From a virus, in the IMG/VR virus record IMGVR_UViG_3300036768_001376, positions 1 to 32,875 of that record: a DNA stretch of 32,875 nt; one strand, 5' to 3'. Under the pieces are notes generated by a model, which ran no database searches, was not told the origin of the DNA, and worked only from the letters and a program-made list of their open reading frames with translations. Shown piece by piece: positions 13,947-23,185 of this stretch. How positions within the stretch are numbered: position 1 is the stretch's first letter; every line of letters begins with the position of its first letter. The position numbers were made by a program, and so were the translations under genes.

Positions 13947-14918
13947 ATGGCAGGCAATACGAGAATCACTCTGATCGGCGTGAAGCAGGAAACGACGCAG
14001 AATACACCCGCTACGCTCGTTGCGACCGACTTTCTTCCCGTCGCTGATGTATCATTCACGCCGAATGTCGAGGAAGTGCAGCAGGATTACTATCGGCAAT
14101 CCATCGGCACTCTGCCGCACATTCCGGGCAGGAAATTCATCGAGAAGTCATTCCGGACGCCGAACAAATGGAGCGGCGCAGCGGGAACGGCATACGCACC
14201 GCTCAGTGCACTATTGCAGGCTGCTGGTTATACGGAGACAATCGTGCCAACCACGAGCGTCACATACACGCCCGCAAACGTCAAGGCATCGTCAAGCTAC
14301 TTCGGTCCCGGCAAATCCATTTCAACGGAATTGTGGCTTGAAAGTGCATCGGGCGGGATGTCCATCAAAGGAAAAGGCGGACTCGTCTCGCAAGCCTCGC
14401 TGAAGGCCGTTGCGGGCAAGCTGAGTGAGTGGACGTTCAATATTCGAGCACTCTTCAACGGCAACGCGGCAGACGCCTCGCTGCCGACCGAGGACCTCGG
14501 CACGGTGCTGCCTGCGATCTTCGAGAATGCCACGATCACAGTGGATGGTGTTTCACTCTGCATAGAAAACTTGGACTTCGTGATTGAGAACAACATCGCT
14601 GCCAACGTCTGCGCCACATCGGATGATGGCATGAAGGGATTCCAGATCACCGGACGTCAAGCGAGAATCGAATTTGATCCTGAGCTGCTCGGCGTTGCAA
14701 CACATCCCGCACTTGCCAAGCTGCGTGACGGCTCGCTGATGGCATTCGTAGCAACGTGGACAATCGAATCGAACGGCAGCACGCCACAGAAGATGACAAT
14801 CGAAGGCGACATCCAATATACTGGCATGCGCCCTGCGGATCGTGACGGCATTCGGACCGTGCAGATGACGGCGCAATTTCGCAACGACAGCGAGAGCATC
14901 AAGTTTGAAGCGGCATAA
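13947..14918 (+). CDS. Major tail tube protein (323 aa)
   Basis: AGAGAGGG precedes ATG 13947. The N-terminus (GNTRITLIGVKQETTQNTPA) and internal segments (PHIPGRKFIEKSFRTPN, GMSIKGKGGLV, EWTFNIRALFNG, KGFQITGRQARIEFDPELLG) have the pattern of large siphophage tail tube subunits, which stack as hexameric rings. The position directly before the two chaperone frames and the tape measure is diagnostic. The length exceeds lambda gpV (246), as is usual for this other tube family. Confidence 0.85.
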   Translation: MAGNTRITLIGVKQETTQNTPATLVATDFLPVADVSFTPNVEEVQQDYYRQSIGTLPHIPGRKFIEKSFRTPNKWSGAAGTAYAPLSALLQAAGYTETIVPTTSVTYTPANVKASSSYFGPGKSISTELWLESASGGMSIKGKGGLVSQASLKAVAGKLSEWTFNIRALFNGNAADASLPTEDLGTVLPAIFENATITVDGVSLCIENLDFVIENNIAANVCATSDDGMKGFQITGRQARIEFDPELLGVATHPALAKLRDGSLMAFVATWTIESNGSTPQKMTIEGDIQYTGMRPADRDGIRTVQMTAQFRNDSESIKFEAA

Positions 14919-14945
14919 CCCAACAACAATCAAGAGGGACTCAAC

Positions 14946-15386
14946 ATGGCACGACTCGTAACAGATCCGAACGAGACCTGGGAGTTCATCCTCCCGGAGG
15001 ACCGCACGCCCGATGGCGGCGTGAAACCAGGGCAACCCGTGTTCTACTTCGGGCATCTCTCACGTCTTGTGCGGCAGCATATAGAAAACAGCACCATCGT
15101 TTATCAGCTCAACGACAAAGGGCCTGAGGCGAAGGCTGACGCGCTGGTAAAGACAGGCGACAGATACACACTCGCTGTGAAGTTCGGGCTGCGTGATGTA
15201 AAAATCGATGGCAAGACGCCTGAGTGGTTCAAAACTACGCATCATGCAGGTTACAATCAAACTGCCGTCTCGGACAAAACACTGGACGTGCTGCGCATGG
15301 AGATTCCTCGACTGGGTGCAGAAGCGTGGGAGAAGCAGCGTCTTACGCCGGAAGAGGAAGAAAATTTCGTACAGCCTGCGGAATAG
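14946..15386 (+). CDS. Tail assembly chaperone, G-like frame
   Basis: GAGGGACTCAAC precedes ATG 14946. The 146 residues begin with LVTDPNETWEFILPEDR and end in an acidic EEEENFVQPAE tail. The slot between tail tube and tape measure, with a second overlapping frame lacking a good start, is that of lambda G/GT-type chaperones, which bind the tape measure and tube protein during assembly. A heptamer, A AAT TTC, at 15362-15368 allows -1 slippage into the next frame, giving about 233 residues in total. Confidence 0.85.
   Translation: MARLVTDPNETWEFILPEDRTPDGGVKPGQPVFYFGHLSRLVRQHIENSTIVYQLNDKGPEAKADALVKTGDRYTLAVKFGLRDVKIDGKTPEWFKTTHHAGYNQTAVSDKTLDVLRMEIPRLGAEAWEKQRLTPEEEENFVQPAE
15362..15368 (+). 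promoter_or_regulatory. Probable -1 programmed frameshift site (A AAT TTC)
   Basis: The heptamer fits X XXY YYZ in the zero frame (codons GAA AAT TTC). Slipping back one base gives AAA TTT and continues CGT ACA GCC, exactly the frame of the downstream T-like ORF. Zero-frame termination is at TAG 15384-15386. A 7-bp inverted repeat, CGACCCG (15391-15397) with CGGGTCG (15419-15425), follows 22 bases later and may or may not stimulate slippage. Confidence 0.82.
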
Positions 15387-15646
15387 CGTTCGACCCGAAA
15401 CAACTGCAGGCGGGCAGTCGGGTCGTGGATGAGAACTGGAACCCGGTCGACAAGAACCACTTGATGCGCTGCTACAGTGAATATCAGGACGCCATCGAGT
15501 TCTTCGCCGACCTTGATCGGGGCATAGTCACAATGACACTCACAGAATACAATGCGATGCCGGCCAAAGTACTTGACGCGTTCAGAATCTTTCAGGCAAT
15601 GGCCGAACAGCGGCGGCGCAAACCGCCGGACATCGCCATGAATTGA
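15368..15646 (+). CDS. T-like extension of the tail assembly chaperone (frameshift product part)
   Basis: The frame continues from the slippery site (RTACGIAFDPKQLQAGSRVV) to TGA 15644-15646 and adds 92 residues to the first 141 of the G-like protein. It has helical segments (KNHLMRCYSEYQDAIEFFAD, KVLDAFRIFQAMAEQRRRKP) as expected for the T domain that contacts the tube protein. No ATG or strong RBS opens it; a GTG at 15424 lacks a clear Shine-Dalgarno. It is therefore best read as the C-terminal part of a G-T fusion, not a separate gene. Confidence 0.8.
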   Translation, partial: RTACGIAFDPKQLQAGSRVVDENWNPVDKNHLMRCYSEYQDAIEFFADLDRGIVTMTLTEYNAMPAKVLDAFRIFQAMAEQRRRKPPDIAMN

Positions 15647-15726
15647 ACGGGCGTGCGGCGCGTGCGGGTTGGGTGAACATGAGTCCCTCTGCTTGCATCG
15701 TGACGCACGCTACCTTTGAGGCACAG

Positions 15727-16272
15727 ATGGAACTCAAACTCAATCCCGAGATGCTGACGCCGGAGAAGATGGCGGCGTGGGGGAGGCAATTCCCGAAGGC
15801 GGCATCCGCTGCGCTCAACAAAACCGCGACGCAGTCACGCACGAGAGCAAGTACGCTGGTCCGTGAAACCTACAACATCCGAAAATCCGACCTCGACAAG
15901 AATATCGGCATCAGACGTGCAACGGAGCAGAAATTGGAAGCAGCATTGAAAGTAAGCGGACGGCGCATCAAGCTGATGGAGTTTGGTGCACAAGGGACAA
16001 TACCCAGCAGGCGGGGCACGACGGGCGTGAGCGTCGAAGTTCTCAAGGGGCGGCGATTGATCATTGCGGGTTCGTTCCTCGCACAAATGCCAAGCGGCCA
16101 TCGCGGGGTATTCATCCGCAGAACGGCGAAACGATTGCCCATCGAAGAACTGACAGGCCCGAGCGTACCGCAAATGTTCTTCGGCAAGAAGGTTTATCAG
16201 AAGCTGCTTGAGTTCGTGCATGCTGTGATGCCAAGGAACCTCGAAGACGCAATCAAATTTTTCAAGCGATGA
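15727..16272 (+). CDS. Minor tail protein, GpZ-like
   Basis: I prefer ATG 15727, with GAGG just before it, giving 181 residues; ATG 15679 and TTG 15643 are in-frame alternatives. The segment FPKAASAALNKTATQSRTRA, followed by VRETYNIRKSDLDKNI, is the hallmark of the prophage minor tail protein Z family (an ALNxTA motif, then a helix and a lysine-containing strand). In lambda, Z is needed for correct joining of tail and DNA end. The gene lies between chaperone and tape measure and not before the tube as in lambda. It overlaps the tape measure start (ATGA). Confidence 0.8.
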   Translation: MELKLNPEMLTPEKMAAWGRQFPKAASAALNKTATQSRTRASTLVRETYNIRKSDLDKNIGIRRATEQKLEAALKVSGRRIKLMEFGAQGTIPSRRGTTGVSVEVLKGRRLIIAGSFLAQMPSGHRGVFIRRTAKRLPIEELTGPSVPQMFFGKKVYQKLLEFVHAVMPRNLEDAIKFFKR

Positions 16273-18830
16273 CGAACCGAGAGTTACAGTTTATCATGAG
16301 TCTGAAGGACGAGTTCAGCGCAAGCTGGCAGCGTGCTGTCGGCAATGCGCAGGCATCCCTCGCTCGGTTACGTTCTCAACTCGATGCAATTCGTGGTCTC
16401 TTGGCTGGCGCTTTTTCCGTCGCAGCACTGAAAGGATTCATCGACGCGAGCAACGAACAGGAACTTGCAACGGCCAAACTCACGCAAGCACTGAAAACGC
16501 AAGGCATCACCTCGTCTGCGGTGACGAAAGAGATGGAAGCATTCAGCTCGCAACTGCAAAAAGTGACCATCTATGGAGACGAGAGCATTACGAATTTGCA
16601 GGCGATGCTGGTGGCGATGACCGGGTTGAGCGGTAAGGGCGTGCAACCGCTGACGGTTGCTGCACTGGACCTTGCATCCGGCTTGAATGTGGACATCGAA
16701 ACCGCCGGGAAGCTGATTGCAAAAACGCTCGAAGGTCAGGATGCACTCGGGCGGTACGGGATTGTGATAGGCAAAACCGGGAGTCAGAGTGAGCGGCTTG
16801 CAGCGATAACGAAAGAAGTGGAAAAACGATTCGGCGGGATGGCGGAGGCAGCGGGCAACACGGCTGCTGGGAAGATCAAACAATTTCAAAATGCAATCGA
16901 TGATCTGCAAGAACGTTTCGGCGATATTGTCAAGCGGGTACTCTTCGTATTCCTGCCTCTATTGGAGAGGCTTGTATCGGTCATCGAGTCTGCACCAGTG
17001 CCGATTCAAGCGATGGTTCTCGCGGTCGGCGCACTGACAGCTGCATTTGTTGCATTGAATATCCCGCTCGCTGGAATACCACTCATCATCGGCACAGTCG
17101 TGGTGGGTCTGACGGGATTGGCTGCATGGCTTGGCACAACATCCAACGAGTCGCAAACGCTGCGCACGGAATTGTCGGGGATAAGGGGCGAGTTGGCAAA
17201 CACTGCGGCCCTGGATGGCATGATCGAGCGGTACAAGGTGCTGAGCAATCAAACCAAACTCACCAAATCCGAAAAGGCAGAACTCTCTCGCCTCACGAAA
17301 GAGCTTGCCGCAGTAATCCCGGAAGCGGTGGTCCAGTTCAATGCCGAAGGCGAAGCGATCAAACTGAGTTACGAGAACTTGAAGGCATACAATGCCGAGA
17401 AGCAGCGCAAGCTGGAAAAGGAGGAGAAAAAACGTCAAGAGAAACTCAGCGAAGAGCTTCGTCGGCAATCTTTGGAACTCAATACACTCGTTGAACGTCA
17501 GCGCTGGTTGCAGCAAACGATAGCTGCTTCCCAACCCTTGCTCGAACAAATTCGGGCCTCGTTGGGAGAAGGCTCGAAGGCATACGGCAAGATTTCACTC
17601 GACCTGACGAAATACAGCGCCGAACTCGAAAGCAACAAAGCTCGTCAGGCGGAATTGAAAAAGGCAATCGAAGGAACGAATGAATCGCTGTTCGGGACGG
17701 AAGCCGTCGCACAAGGGGTCCAGAAGGGCATTACGGAGACCTCCGACGCAACGAAAGCCGCTGCGGGTTCTCTCACATACTTCACAGAGCGCTACAATGA
17801 GCTGCTAAAAAAGTTACGAGGAACTCCGCTTGGCACGACAGCATTCTTCACGTTGAAACAGCAGGTCGATGACGCGTGGCTCTCCATGAAGCGAGCAGAA
17901 AGCCTGTTCAACCAGATCATGGGCAAAACTAAGTTCGAGCTGAAGGTGACGACTCTCTTCGAGAAGCCGGCTGCCATACAACTGCCCGAACTCAAGCCGC
18001 TCGATCCGTCCGTTCTTGCAAGAATCAACCGTGCATTCGATGCTGTGCGTGATAGCTCACACCTGACCCGACGCCAATGGGAGGCCATAAACAAATTGGC
18101 GCCGGGCCTGTCTTCACAGCTTGAGCACATGGCGGATCGGCAGGCACTCATTGCGCAATATGGGGAAGAATGGGTGAAGGAGATTGAAGCAGCGGAGTTG
18201 CGCTTCAAAATCGCCGGCGCCGTAGCTGATTCGATGGTAGATGTTTTTCGCAGCAACTTCATCAAAGCATGGAATGACATCTTCGGCGAAGCAAATTCAC
18301 TGCTCGAACAGTTCTTTCAAAAAGTTGCAGAAAAACTGCTTGAAATTGCAGCTATGAAGGTGGCTTTCGCCATCTTCGGGCTATTCCACGAAGGAGGCAC
18401 AGTACCAAAACCACCGAAAGCGCACAGCGGCGCGTTTGTGGATACGAACGGAGCATTGCGCGGATTGAGCTTTGCGAACATTCCGTCCTCAAAAGAATTT
18501 CCTATCCTGGTACGGGGCGGCGAGACGATTCGGACGGAGATGCAGGAACAACATCTGCAACGTCTCATCGCACAAGCGCAGGCGATTATCAATTCCTATC
18601 AACCGCCGTCGGCGTCGAGGTTGAATGTCCCCTCATCTTCCACGATGCCTGCGGCGGTTGCTTCCCACACGACAACGAATAGAACGGAAATTCATCTTCA
18701 TATCACGGGTCCCGTCGTTGGGCGAGCAGAGTGGATATTGGAAGGATTCAAAGAAGGCTTACGCAAGACAGGGTTGACGGTCGATAAGCTGGTGGTCGAT
18801 AATAGGAACAATCTCAAACAGTCGATCTGA
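16269..18830 (+). CDS. Tape measure protein
   Basis: At 853 residues this is among the longest genes, overlapping its predecessor by ATGA. It is largely helical with a hydrophobic block (about residues 245-295: PIQAMVLAVGALTAAFVALN, GIPLIIGTVVVGLTGLAAWL), a lysine/glutamate coiled coil around 375-400 (EKQRKLEKEEKKRQEKLSEE) and a low-complexity C-terminus ahead of a short amphipathic end. Early helices (ATAKLTQALKTQGITSSAVT) are typical of phage tape measures. It sets tail length and is ejected with DNA. By the usual rule of about 0.15 nm per residue the tail would be roughly 125 nm long (inference). Confidence 0.93.
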   Translation: MTNRELQFIMSLKDEFSASWQRAVGNAQASLARLRSQLDAIRGLLAGAFSVAALKGFIDASNEQELATAKLTQALKTQGITSSAVTKEMEAFSSQLQKVTIYGDESITNLQAMLVAMTGLSGKGVQPLTVAALDLASGLNVDIETAGKLIAKTLEGQDALGRYGIVIGKTGSQSERLAAITKEVEKRFGGMAEAAGNTAAGKIKQFQNAIDDLQERFGDIVKRVLFVFLPLLERLVSVIESAPVPIQAMVLAVGALTAAFVALNIPLAGIPLIIGTVVVGLTGLAAWLGTTSNESQTLRTELSGIRGELANTAALDGMIERYKVLSNQTKLTKSEKAELSRLTKELAAVIPEAVVQFNAEGEAIKLSYENLKAYNAEKQRKLEKEEKKRQEKLSEELRRQSLELNTLVERQRWLQQTIAASQPLLEQIRASLGEGSKAYGKISLDLTKYSAELESNKARQAELKKAIEGTNESLFGTEAVAQGVQKGITETSDATKAAAGSLTYFTERYNELLKKLRGTPLGTTAFFTLKQQVDDAWLSMKRAESLFNQIMGKTKFELKVTTLFEKPAAIQLPELKPLDPSVLARINRAFDAVRDSSHLTRRQWEAINKLAPGLSSQLEHMADRQALIAQYGEEWVKEIEAAELRFKIAGAVADSMVDVFRSNFIKAWNDIFGEANSLLEQFFQKVAEKLLEIAAMKVAFAIFGLFHEGGTVPKPPKAHSGAFVDTNGALRGLSFANIPSSKEFPILVRGGETIRTEMQEQHLQRLIAQAQAIINSYQPPSASRLNVPSSSTMPAAVASHTTTNRTEIHLHITGPVVGRAEWILEGFKEGLRKTGLTVDKLVVDNRNNLKQSI

Positions 18831-18833
18831 TGT

Positions 18834-21752
18834 ATGCAATTTACCCCGACAGCGCAGTTCCTGGCCTTCGCGCGTGGAGCGATAAAATCTCTGATCTGGA
18901 AAGTGTTTGTCCGGAAAACGGCAACACTGGGCGCTGCACTCGATACGACCGATTGGCTCGAAGTAACACATTTTGTGCACACGGAGAGCATGCAGGTGCA
19001 GAAGTCATCCATTGAGTATGAATACGGCATGTTTGTCAGCGATTCAGTCTCATTTGTCGTGTCCGACATAGAGTGGTGGAAGTCGCACGTCTTCAACGCA
19101 ACGGAGTCGGAATACATTGAGTGCAAGATTCAATGTCAGTTGGCTGCCTGGGGAATAACCGCGCCGGATATTGCCTACACATTTTCTGGGATCATTGACA
19201 AGCAATATCAGCCGCGAGAGTCATCGGACACCATCACAATTACGGCTTACACAGCACAGGATATAGGGCAGCAGATTTCAGCGGATTATCTTACGACGCA
19301 ATATCTCAACAGCAGCGAAACCATGCTTGTGTTGCAAAACATTCCCGGTCTTTATGTCAAGAACGCTGCTGTCGCAGGCAAGGAACTGAACGTCGGGACC
19401 CACCGGATCAACTATCGGACGAAGTTGGTGACACAAGGTTATCCGGCAAGTAACGAACTCATCGAAAACGGCACCTTTGACAATGATCTTGGTTGGGCAT
19501 TAGGAAACGGTTGGTCAATTTCTGGCAACAAAGCACATTGTGATACTGGAGTAGCATCAGAACTGCGGCAATATGTACGTCTCGATGCGGGCGCAACGTA
19601 CAAAGTTACATTTACGCTCAGCAACGTTACAGCCGGAGCCATCAGGCCTATCCTCCAAGGAACACTCGGCACGTCGCGAACAACGAACGGAACCTTCACG
19701 GAGAACATTGTTGCAGGATCAACGGGCACGATGGGCCTGGCGTTTAGAACAACCGCAAATTCATTCGTGGGGAAAGTTTCTGCAGTATCACTGACGCGCG
19801 TGAATACGCAGGTACAAGTTTTGGTCCGCGAAGCACAACTCGATGATGGGCGTTGGGTTGAATTAGCCGTCGGCGACAATACGCTGGGCAATGGCACGAG
19901 CGAAGATTCGGACACAGAACGGCTGGTCGTTCATATTGATGACCTCAATGAGGTTCCTCCACGCAATCCACCGCGACCGAACGAACCATTTGAACTTGAG
20001 CGCAGCGATGCGATTGTTGTTATCACGAAGGGCGACACACTTCCGAGGCAATGGTATGCAAATGCCGGTGCGCAATTCATCTTAAGCGAAATTCTCAACA
20101 GACTGGGGATAACACAACAAACGTTTGACACACTCGAAATGCCGACCGCAACGGGTGCACGCAAGATTTCATTCGTTGACAATCCCCCGAACGGCTCGGT
20201 AACGGGCACCAAGTACGCGCTGCTGACGGTTGGCAATGATCTGTGGGTAACCGTCGGTCATCGGCTATACAAACGCTCTGCCGGAGTGTACACATTGATG
20301 GCAACTCTCAGCCCCGGCGATGTGATTTCCAAATTGATGTACAACCAGCGCAATGGCCACATCTGGATATTTTATGGAGCAAATGCGAACGGCAACGGCA
20401 AATTGCGTCGCTATGTGATCGCCACATCGACGTTGAGCAGCGAAATCGTGCTGAGCAGCACTGCGGACAAGACGCGGCACATGAGTATCGAGCTTGTCGA
20501 TTATGAGTACGAGGCTGACGCATTCATGTATGCCGTCGTGTACACGGTGACGACCAACGGTCTGAACGGCGGGACAATTTCTCAGGTCAATGGTAATACG
20601 CTCGCTGTGAGTACCATATTCACGGGCCTCAATCTGGGGTATCCAGACAATTTTGGGATCACCTCTCAGTTCATGCACCAACTCAGTGGCGGCAAGGTGC
20701 GGTTCCGAACGAATAACGGCATCAATCCATACTATCACGAAATCCAGGTGGACGTTACTGGCGCATGGCAAGATAATGGTCAACAATTTCAGGTTGCATA
20801 CGATTACGACACGGCGGCGTTTGTTGCATCTGAGAATCGCATCTACGCATGGAACCCCGTTGAGCGACAAATTGAATCGCACACGACTTCATCAGGAACA
20901 CGTACGATCAACCTACTCGACGTATCATCATCGGCGGCCATAGGGGCAATGCGTGCGCTCAACAACAAAGTCTATTTTACGCTGTACGACGTCGATCCGC
21001 TCATAGCGGGCCGGTACTTCTATTTCTATGAGTTCAGCAACAATGAGGTCCACAACTTTCAGGATTATCCTGAAAAATCCAATGCAGCAGCGGCCCTTTT
21101 CACGGCCCTCACGAATGTTGGCAACAGAATCTACGGCATCGATTTCGAGGGCCGTCTGTTTCAATTCGACTCGATGATTGCTCTATATGCGCCACGCATA
21201 GAAACAACTGGGAAAACACTGACCGACATCTGGAACGATGTTTTGAAGTCATTCTTGCTGTGCGGGACAATTTCACCTGCAAAGCGAGCGCACATTTATC
21301 GCCGGGTGAACGCTGACGGACTTCCGCAGACGAGCGGTCAATCGGTATCGCTTACGGTAGACGATGCCACAGACATCATCATTGATGAGCTTCTCTACAG
21401 AAAACGAAATTTCATTGATGTGTCGAATGAAACCGTTCGTTTCACCTTCGATGGCATTGACTACAACATTGAAGCACTTGACGATGTGCCGCGTTTCACG
21501 CTGACGAGCAAACTCATTCCTGATGAGATTGTGCAAGACTTGGCATTCAATGCGTATCAATTCTTCAAAACGAATCGTTCTCTCTATCGCATTCCAATCG
21601 GCATGATGCCCTTATTGCAGTATGAACCTTTCGACGGAGCGCAGGTAACATTCACTACTACGAAGCTCAAGAAGATGGCGTCCGGTCTCATCATGGGCAT
21701 CGAGATTAGCATCGACGGGGCAATGACATTCAGTATTCTTTTACCATCGTGA
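18834..21752 (+). CDS. Tail hub/tip protein with inserted adhesive domains (972 aa)
   Basis: The start at ATG 18834 lies just after the tape measure stop; ATG 18830 opens another, short frame. Residues 1-200 and about 790-972 look like the hub domains of siphophage tail tips (SFVVSDIEWWKSHVFNATES; DEIVQDLAFNAYQFFKTNRS, VTFTTTKLKKMASGLIMGIE). Between them lie two probable insertions. Residues 206-323 resemble a carbohydrate-binding jelly roll (NELIENGTFDNDLGWALGNG, then QYVRLDAGATYKVTFTLSNV). Residues 445-782 resemble a beta propeller with repeated blades (GTKYALLTVGNDLWVTVGHR; NQRNGHIWIFYG; GNRIYGIDFEGRLFQFDS). The protein probably seals the tail tube and contacts the receptor. Confidence 0.8.
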   Translation: MQFTPTAQFLAFARGAIKSLIWKVFVRKTATLGAALDTTDWLEVTHFVHTESMQVQKSSIEYEYGMFVSDSVSFVVSDIEWWKSHVFNATESEYIECKIQCQLAAWGITAPDIAYTFSGIIDKQYQPRESSDTITITAYTAQDIGQQISADYLTTQYLNSSETMLVLQNIPGLYVKNAAVAGKELNVGTHRINYRTKLVTQGYPASNELIENGTFDNDLGWALGNGWSISGNKAHCDTGVASELRQYVRLDAGATYKVTFTLSNVTAGAIRPILQGTLGTSRTTNGTFTENIVAGSTGTMGLAFRTTANSFVGKVSAVSLTRVNTQVQVLVREAQLDDGRWVELAVGDNTLGNGTSEDSDTERLVVHIDDLNEVPPRNPPRPNEPFELERSDAIVVITKGDTLPRQWYANAGAQFILSEILNRLGITQQTFDTLEMPTATGARKISFVDNPPNGSVTGTKYALLTVGNDLWVTVGHRLYKRSAGVYTLMATLSPGDVISKLMYNQRNGHIWIFYGANANGNGKLRRYVIATSTLSSEIVLSSTADKTRHMSIELVDYEYEADAFMYAVVYTVTTNGLNGGTISQVNGNTLAVSTIFTGLNLGYPDNFGITSQFMHQLSGGKVRFRTNNGINPYYHEIQVDVTGAWQDNGQQFQVAYDYDTAAFVASENRIYAWNPVERQIESHTTSSGTRTINLLDVSSSAAIGAMRALNNKVYFTLYDVDPLIAGRYFYFYEFSNNEVHNFQDYPEKSNAAAALFTALTNVGNRIYGIDFEGRLFQFDSMIALYAPRIETTGKTLTDIWNDVLKSFLLCGTISPAKRAHIYRRVNADGLPQTSGQSVSLTVDDATDIIIDELLYRKRNFIDVSNETVRFTFDGIDYNIEALDDVPRFTLTSKLIPDEIVQDLAFNAYQFFKTNRSLYRIPIGMMPLLQYEPFDGAQVTFTTTKLKKMASGLIMGIEISIDGAMTFSILLPS

Positions 21753-21760
21753 GAAGACTA

Positions 21761-22096
21761 ATGGAAACGCTGCTCGAAAAGCAAATTCGCTTCACGCAGA
21801 TGGTCGGGTTGCTCATCGACTATGCAACGCAGAAAGGCTACGGCATCACGCTGGGCGAAGCGTGGCGTCCGCCGCTGCTGGCGAAAATCTACGCGGAGAA
21901 AGGGATTGGGAGCGAGAAGTCGCTGCACTGCGACCGCCTCGCAATCGACTTGAATCTCTTCAAGAACGGCAGATACCTCGACAAGACGGAGGATCACCGC
22001 GAGCTGGGCGAGTTCTGGGAAAGTATAGGCGGCACATGGGGCGGGCGGTTCAAGGATGGAAATCACTACTCACTTGAGTATGAGGGCCGGAAGTGA
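21761..22096 (+). CDS. Endolysin, M15-family (VanY/L-Ala-D-Glu type) peptidase
   Basis: This zinc peptidase cuts peptidoglycan stem peptides at lysis. From ATG 21761 it has 111 residues, typical for single-domain phage M15 endolysins. Zinc ligands fit SLHCDRLAIDLNL (H56, D63) and GNHYSLE (H102); the arginine motif GEAWRP (R36) precedes them. There is no signal peptide, so it needs a holin to reach the wall; candidates lie at 22946 and 26432. It sits between two tail genes, not in a separate lysis block. GTG 21749, overlapping the hub stop, is the alternative start. Confidence 0.9.
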   Translation: METLLEKQIRFTQMVGLLIDYATQKGYGITLGEAWRPPLLAKIYAEKGIGSEKSLHCDRLAIDLNLFKNGRYLDKTEDHRELGEFWESIGGTWGGRFKDGNHYSLEYEGRK

Positions 22097-22917
22097 ATCT
22101 CACGTTCTATATACCGAATCTCAGAAACGCTGCATACATCGCCGGCGGCGGATTTACGGAGGATGCAAACTATCCGCTCGTGAACTTGTTCAATGGCATT
22201 CCGGAGATTCCAGCGAAGAGCACCGTGCTGACGAGCGGGCAGCGCATCGTGTTCGATCAGGGTGCGGCAAAGGCATTCGACTCGTTCGTGCTTTTGAATC
22301 ACAATTTCACAACGAACAATGGCTTGAGGGTTCGCTGCGCCTCGAACAGCGCAATCACGACGGATGTGGAGACCGTCTTTGCAACGGCAACTCCACAAGC
22401 TGACGGCGATCTGATCATTGACGACATTCCGACGTTTACGAAACGCTACGTTGCTTTTGAGTGGATGGGCGCTGGACCATTGGCCGCTGTTCCAACGTTG
22501 GGCGGCGCCTACGTGTGTGCGAAGTACGTTTTCCCAAAGCCGTGGGAATTTTCCTCACGGCCATTTTACGTCGGTTTTGGGACTTCACGCAGTCGTTCGC
22601 TCAGCGGCATCCGGCGCGCTGCGCAGCAATATGGCGGCACGGCACGATTTCAGTTCAGCTTCCTGAATCTCGAGGACGCTGACAGGGATATGCTGCAGCG
22701 CATCTACACGCTCGTGCGTGGACCGCTCATTCCATTCATGTGTCGGGATCATACGGGCGCACAGTACTACGTTTCATTCGTCAACGATGAGTGGCCGTGG
22801 ACAGTCCGTGCATACAATCTGAACGACATGGAGCCGCTGGTACTCGAAACAGTGCGTTCCAGCTACGGCATAACGTCCGGCATGGAGAATACAGAGGAAG
22901 TCATCGCTTACATCTAA
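22093..22917 (+). CDS. Tail tip / minor tail protein (274 aa)
   Basis: GTG 22093 overlaps the endolysin stop (GTGA). The first half has a galactose-binding-like jelly-roll pattern (ANYPLVNLFNGIPEIPAKST, KAFDSFVLLNHNFTTNNGLR, FTKRYVAFEWMG). The second half is aromatic and mixed (FSFLNLEDADRDMLQRIYTL, then IPFMCRDHTGAQYYVSF) and ends in WTVRAYNLNDMEPLVLETV, a pattern seen in tail-tip proteins. The late tail position suggests a distal tail or baseplate component. Exact family uncertain. Confidence 0.65.
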   Translation: MNLTFYIPNLRNAAYIAGGGFTEDANYPLVNLFNGIPEIPAKSTVLTSGQRIVFDQGAAKAFDSFVLLNHNFTTNNGLRVRCASNSAITTDVETVFATATPQADGDLIIDDIPTFTKRYVAFEWMGAGPLAAVPTLGGAYVCAKYVFPKPWEFSSRPFYVGFGTSRSRSLSGIRRAAQQYGGTARFQFSFLNLEDADRDMLQRIYTLVRGPLIPFMCRDHTGAQYYVSFVNDEWPWTVRAYNLNDMEPLVLETVRSSYGITSGMENTEEVIAYI

Positions 22918-22945
22918 CAAACTGCTTCGGGGGGAGCAAAGAACA

Positions 22946-23185
22946 ATGCACACATTCATCGGTATCGCACACATATTCTTGCAGAACAGTTTACCGCCGC
23001 CGCCGATCAATTGGCTGTACACGGGCCTGCTCGGTCTCATTGCGATTCTTCTTGGCATTATCGGCTGGCTGCTGAAATCCGCCTACGCGGACATGAAGGA
23101 ATGGCGTTTGGAAACCGACAAATGGATTCGCACGCTGGATACGCGTCTTGTGCGAATCGAAACGAAGCTGGAGATTCAGGAATGA
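22946..23185 (+). CDS. Holin or holin-accessory candidate, one membrane helix
   Basis: GGGGGGAG precedes ATG 22946. Residues 22-44 form a strong transmembrane helix (NWLYTGLLGLIAILLGIIGW). A basic/acidic amphipathic helix follows (DMKEWRLETDKWIRTLDTRL, VRIETKLEIQE), a layout seen in phage holins and in inner-membrane spanin-like proteins. The next gene, an exported protein, overlaps by ATGA. With the endolysin two genes upstream, a lysis role is likely; holin versus i-spanin cannot be decided. Confidence 0.65.
   Translation: MHTFIGIAHIFLQNSLPPPPINWLYTGLLGLIAILLGIIGWLLKSAYADMKEWRLETDKWIRTLDTRLVRIETKLEIQE

Noticed and set aside
18830-19015. Short ORF starting YPDSAVPGLRAWSD just before the hub start
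   Set aside because: It overlaps the hub gene in another frame and loses coding character after about 15 codons. It could mark an old frameshift at the hub N-terminus, but the hub frame reads well from 18834.
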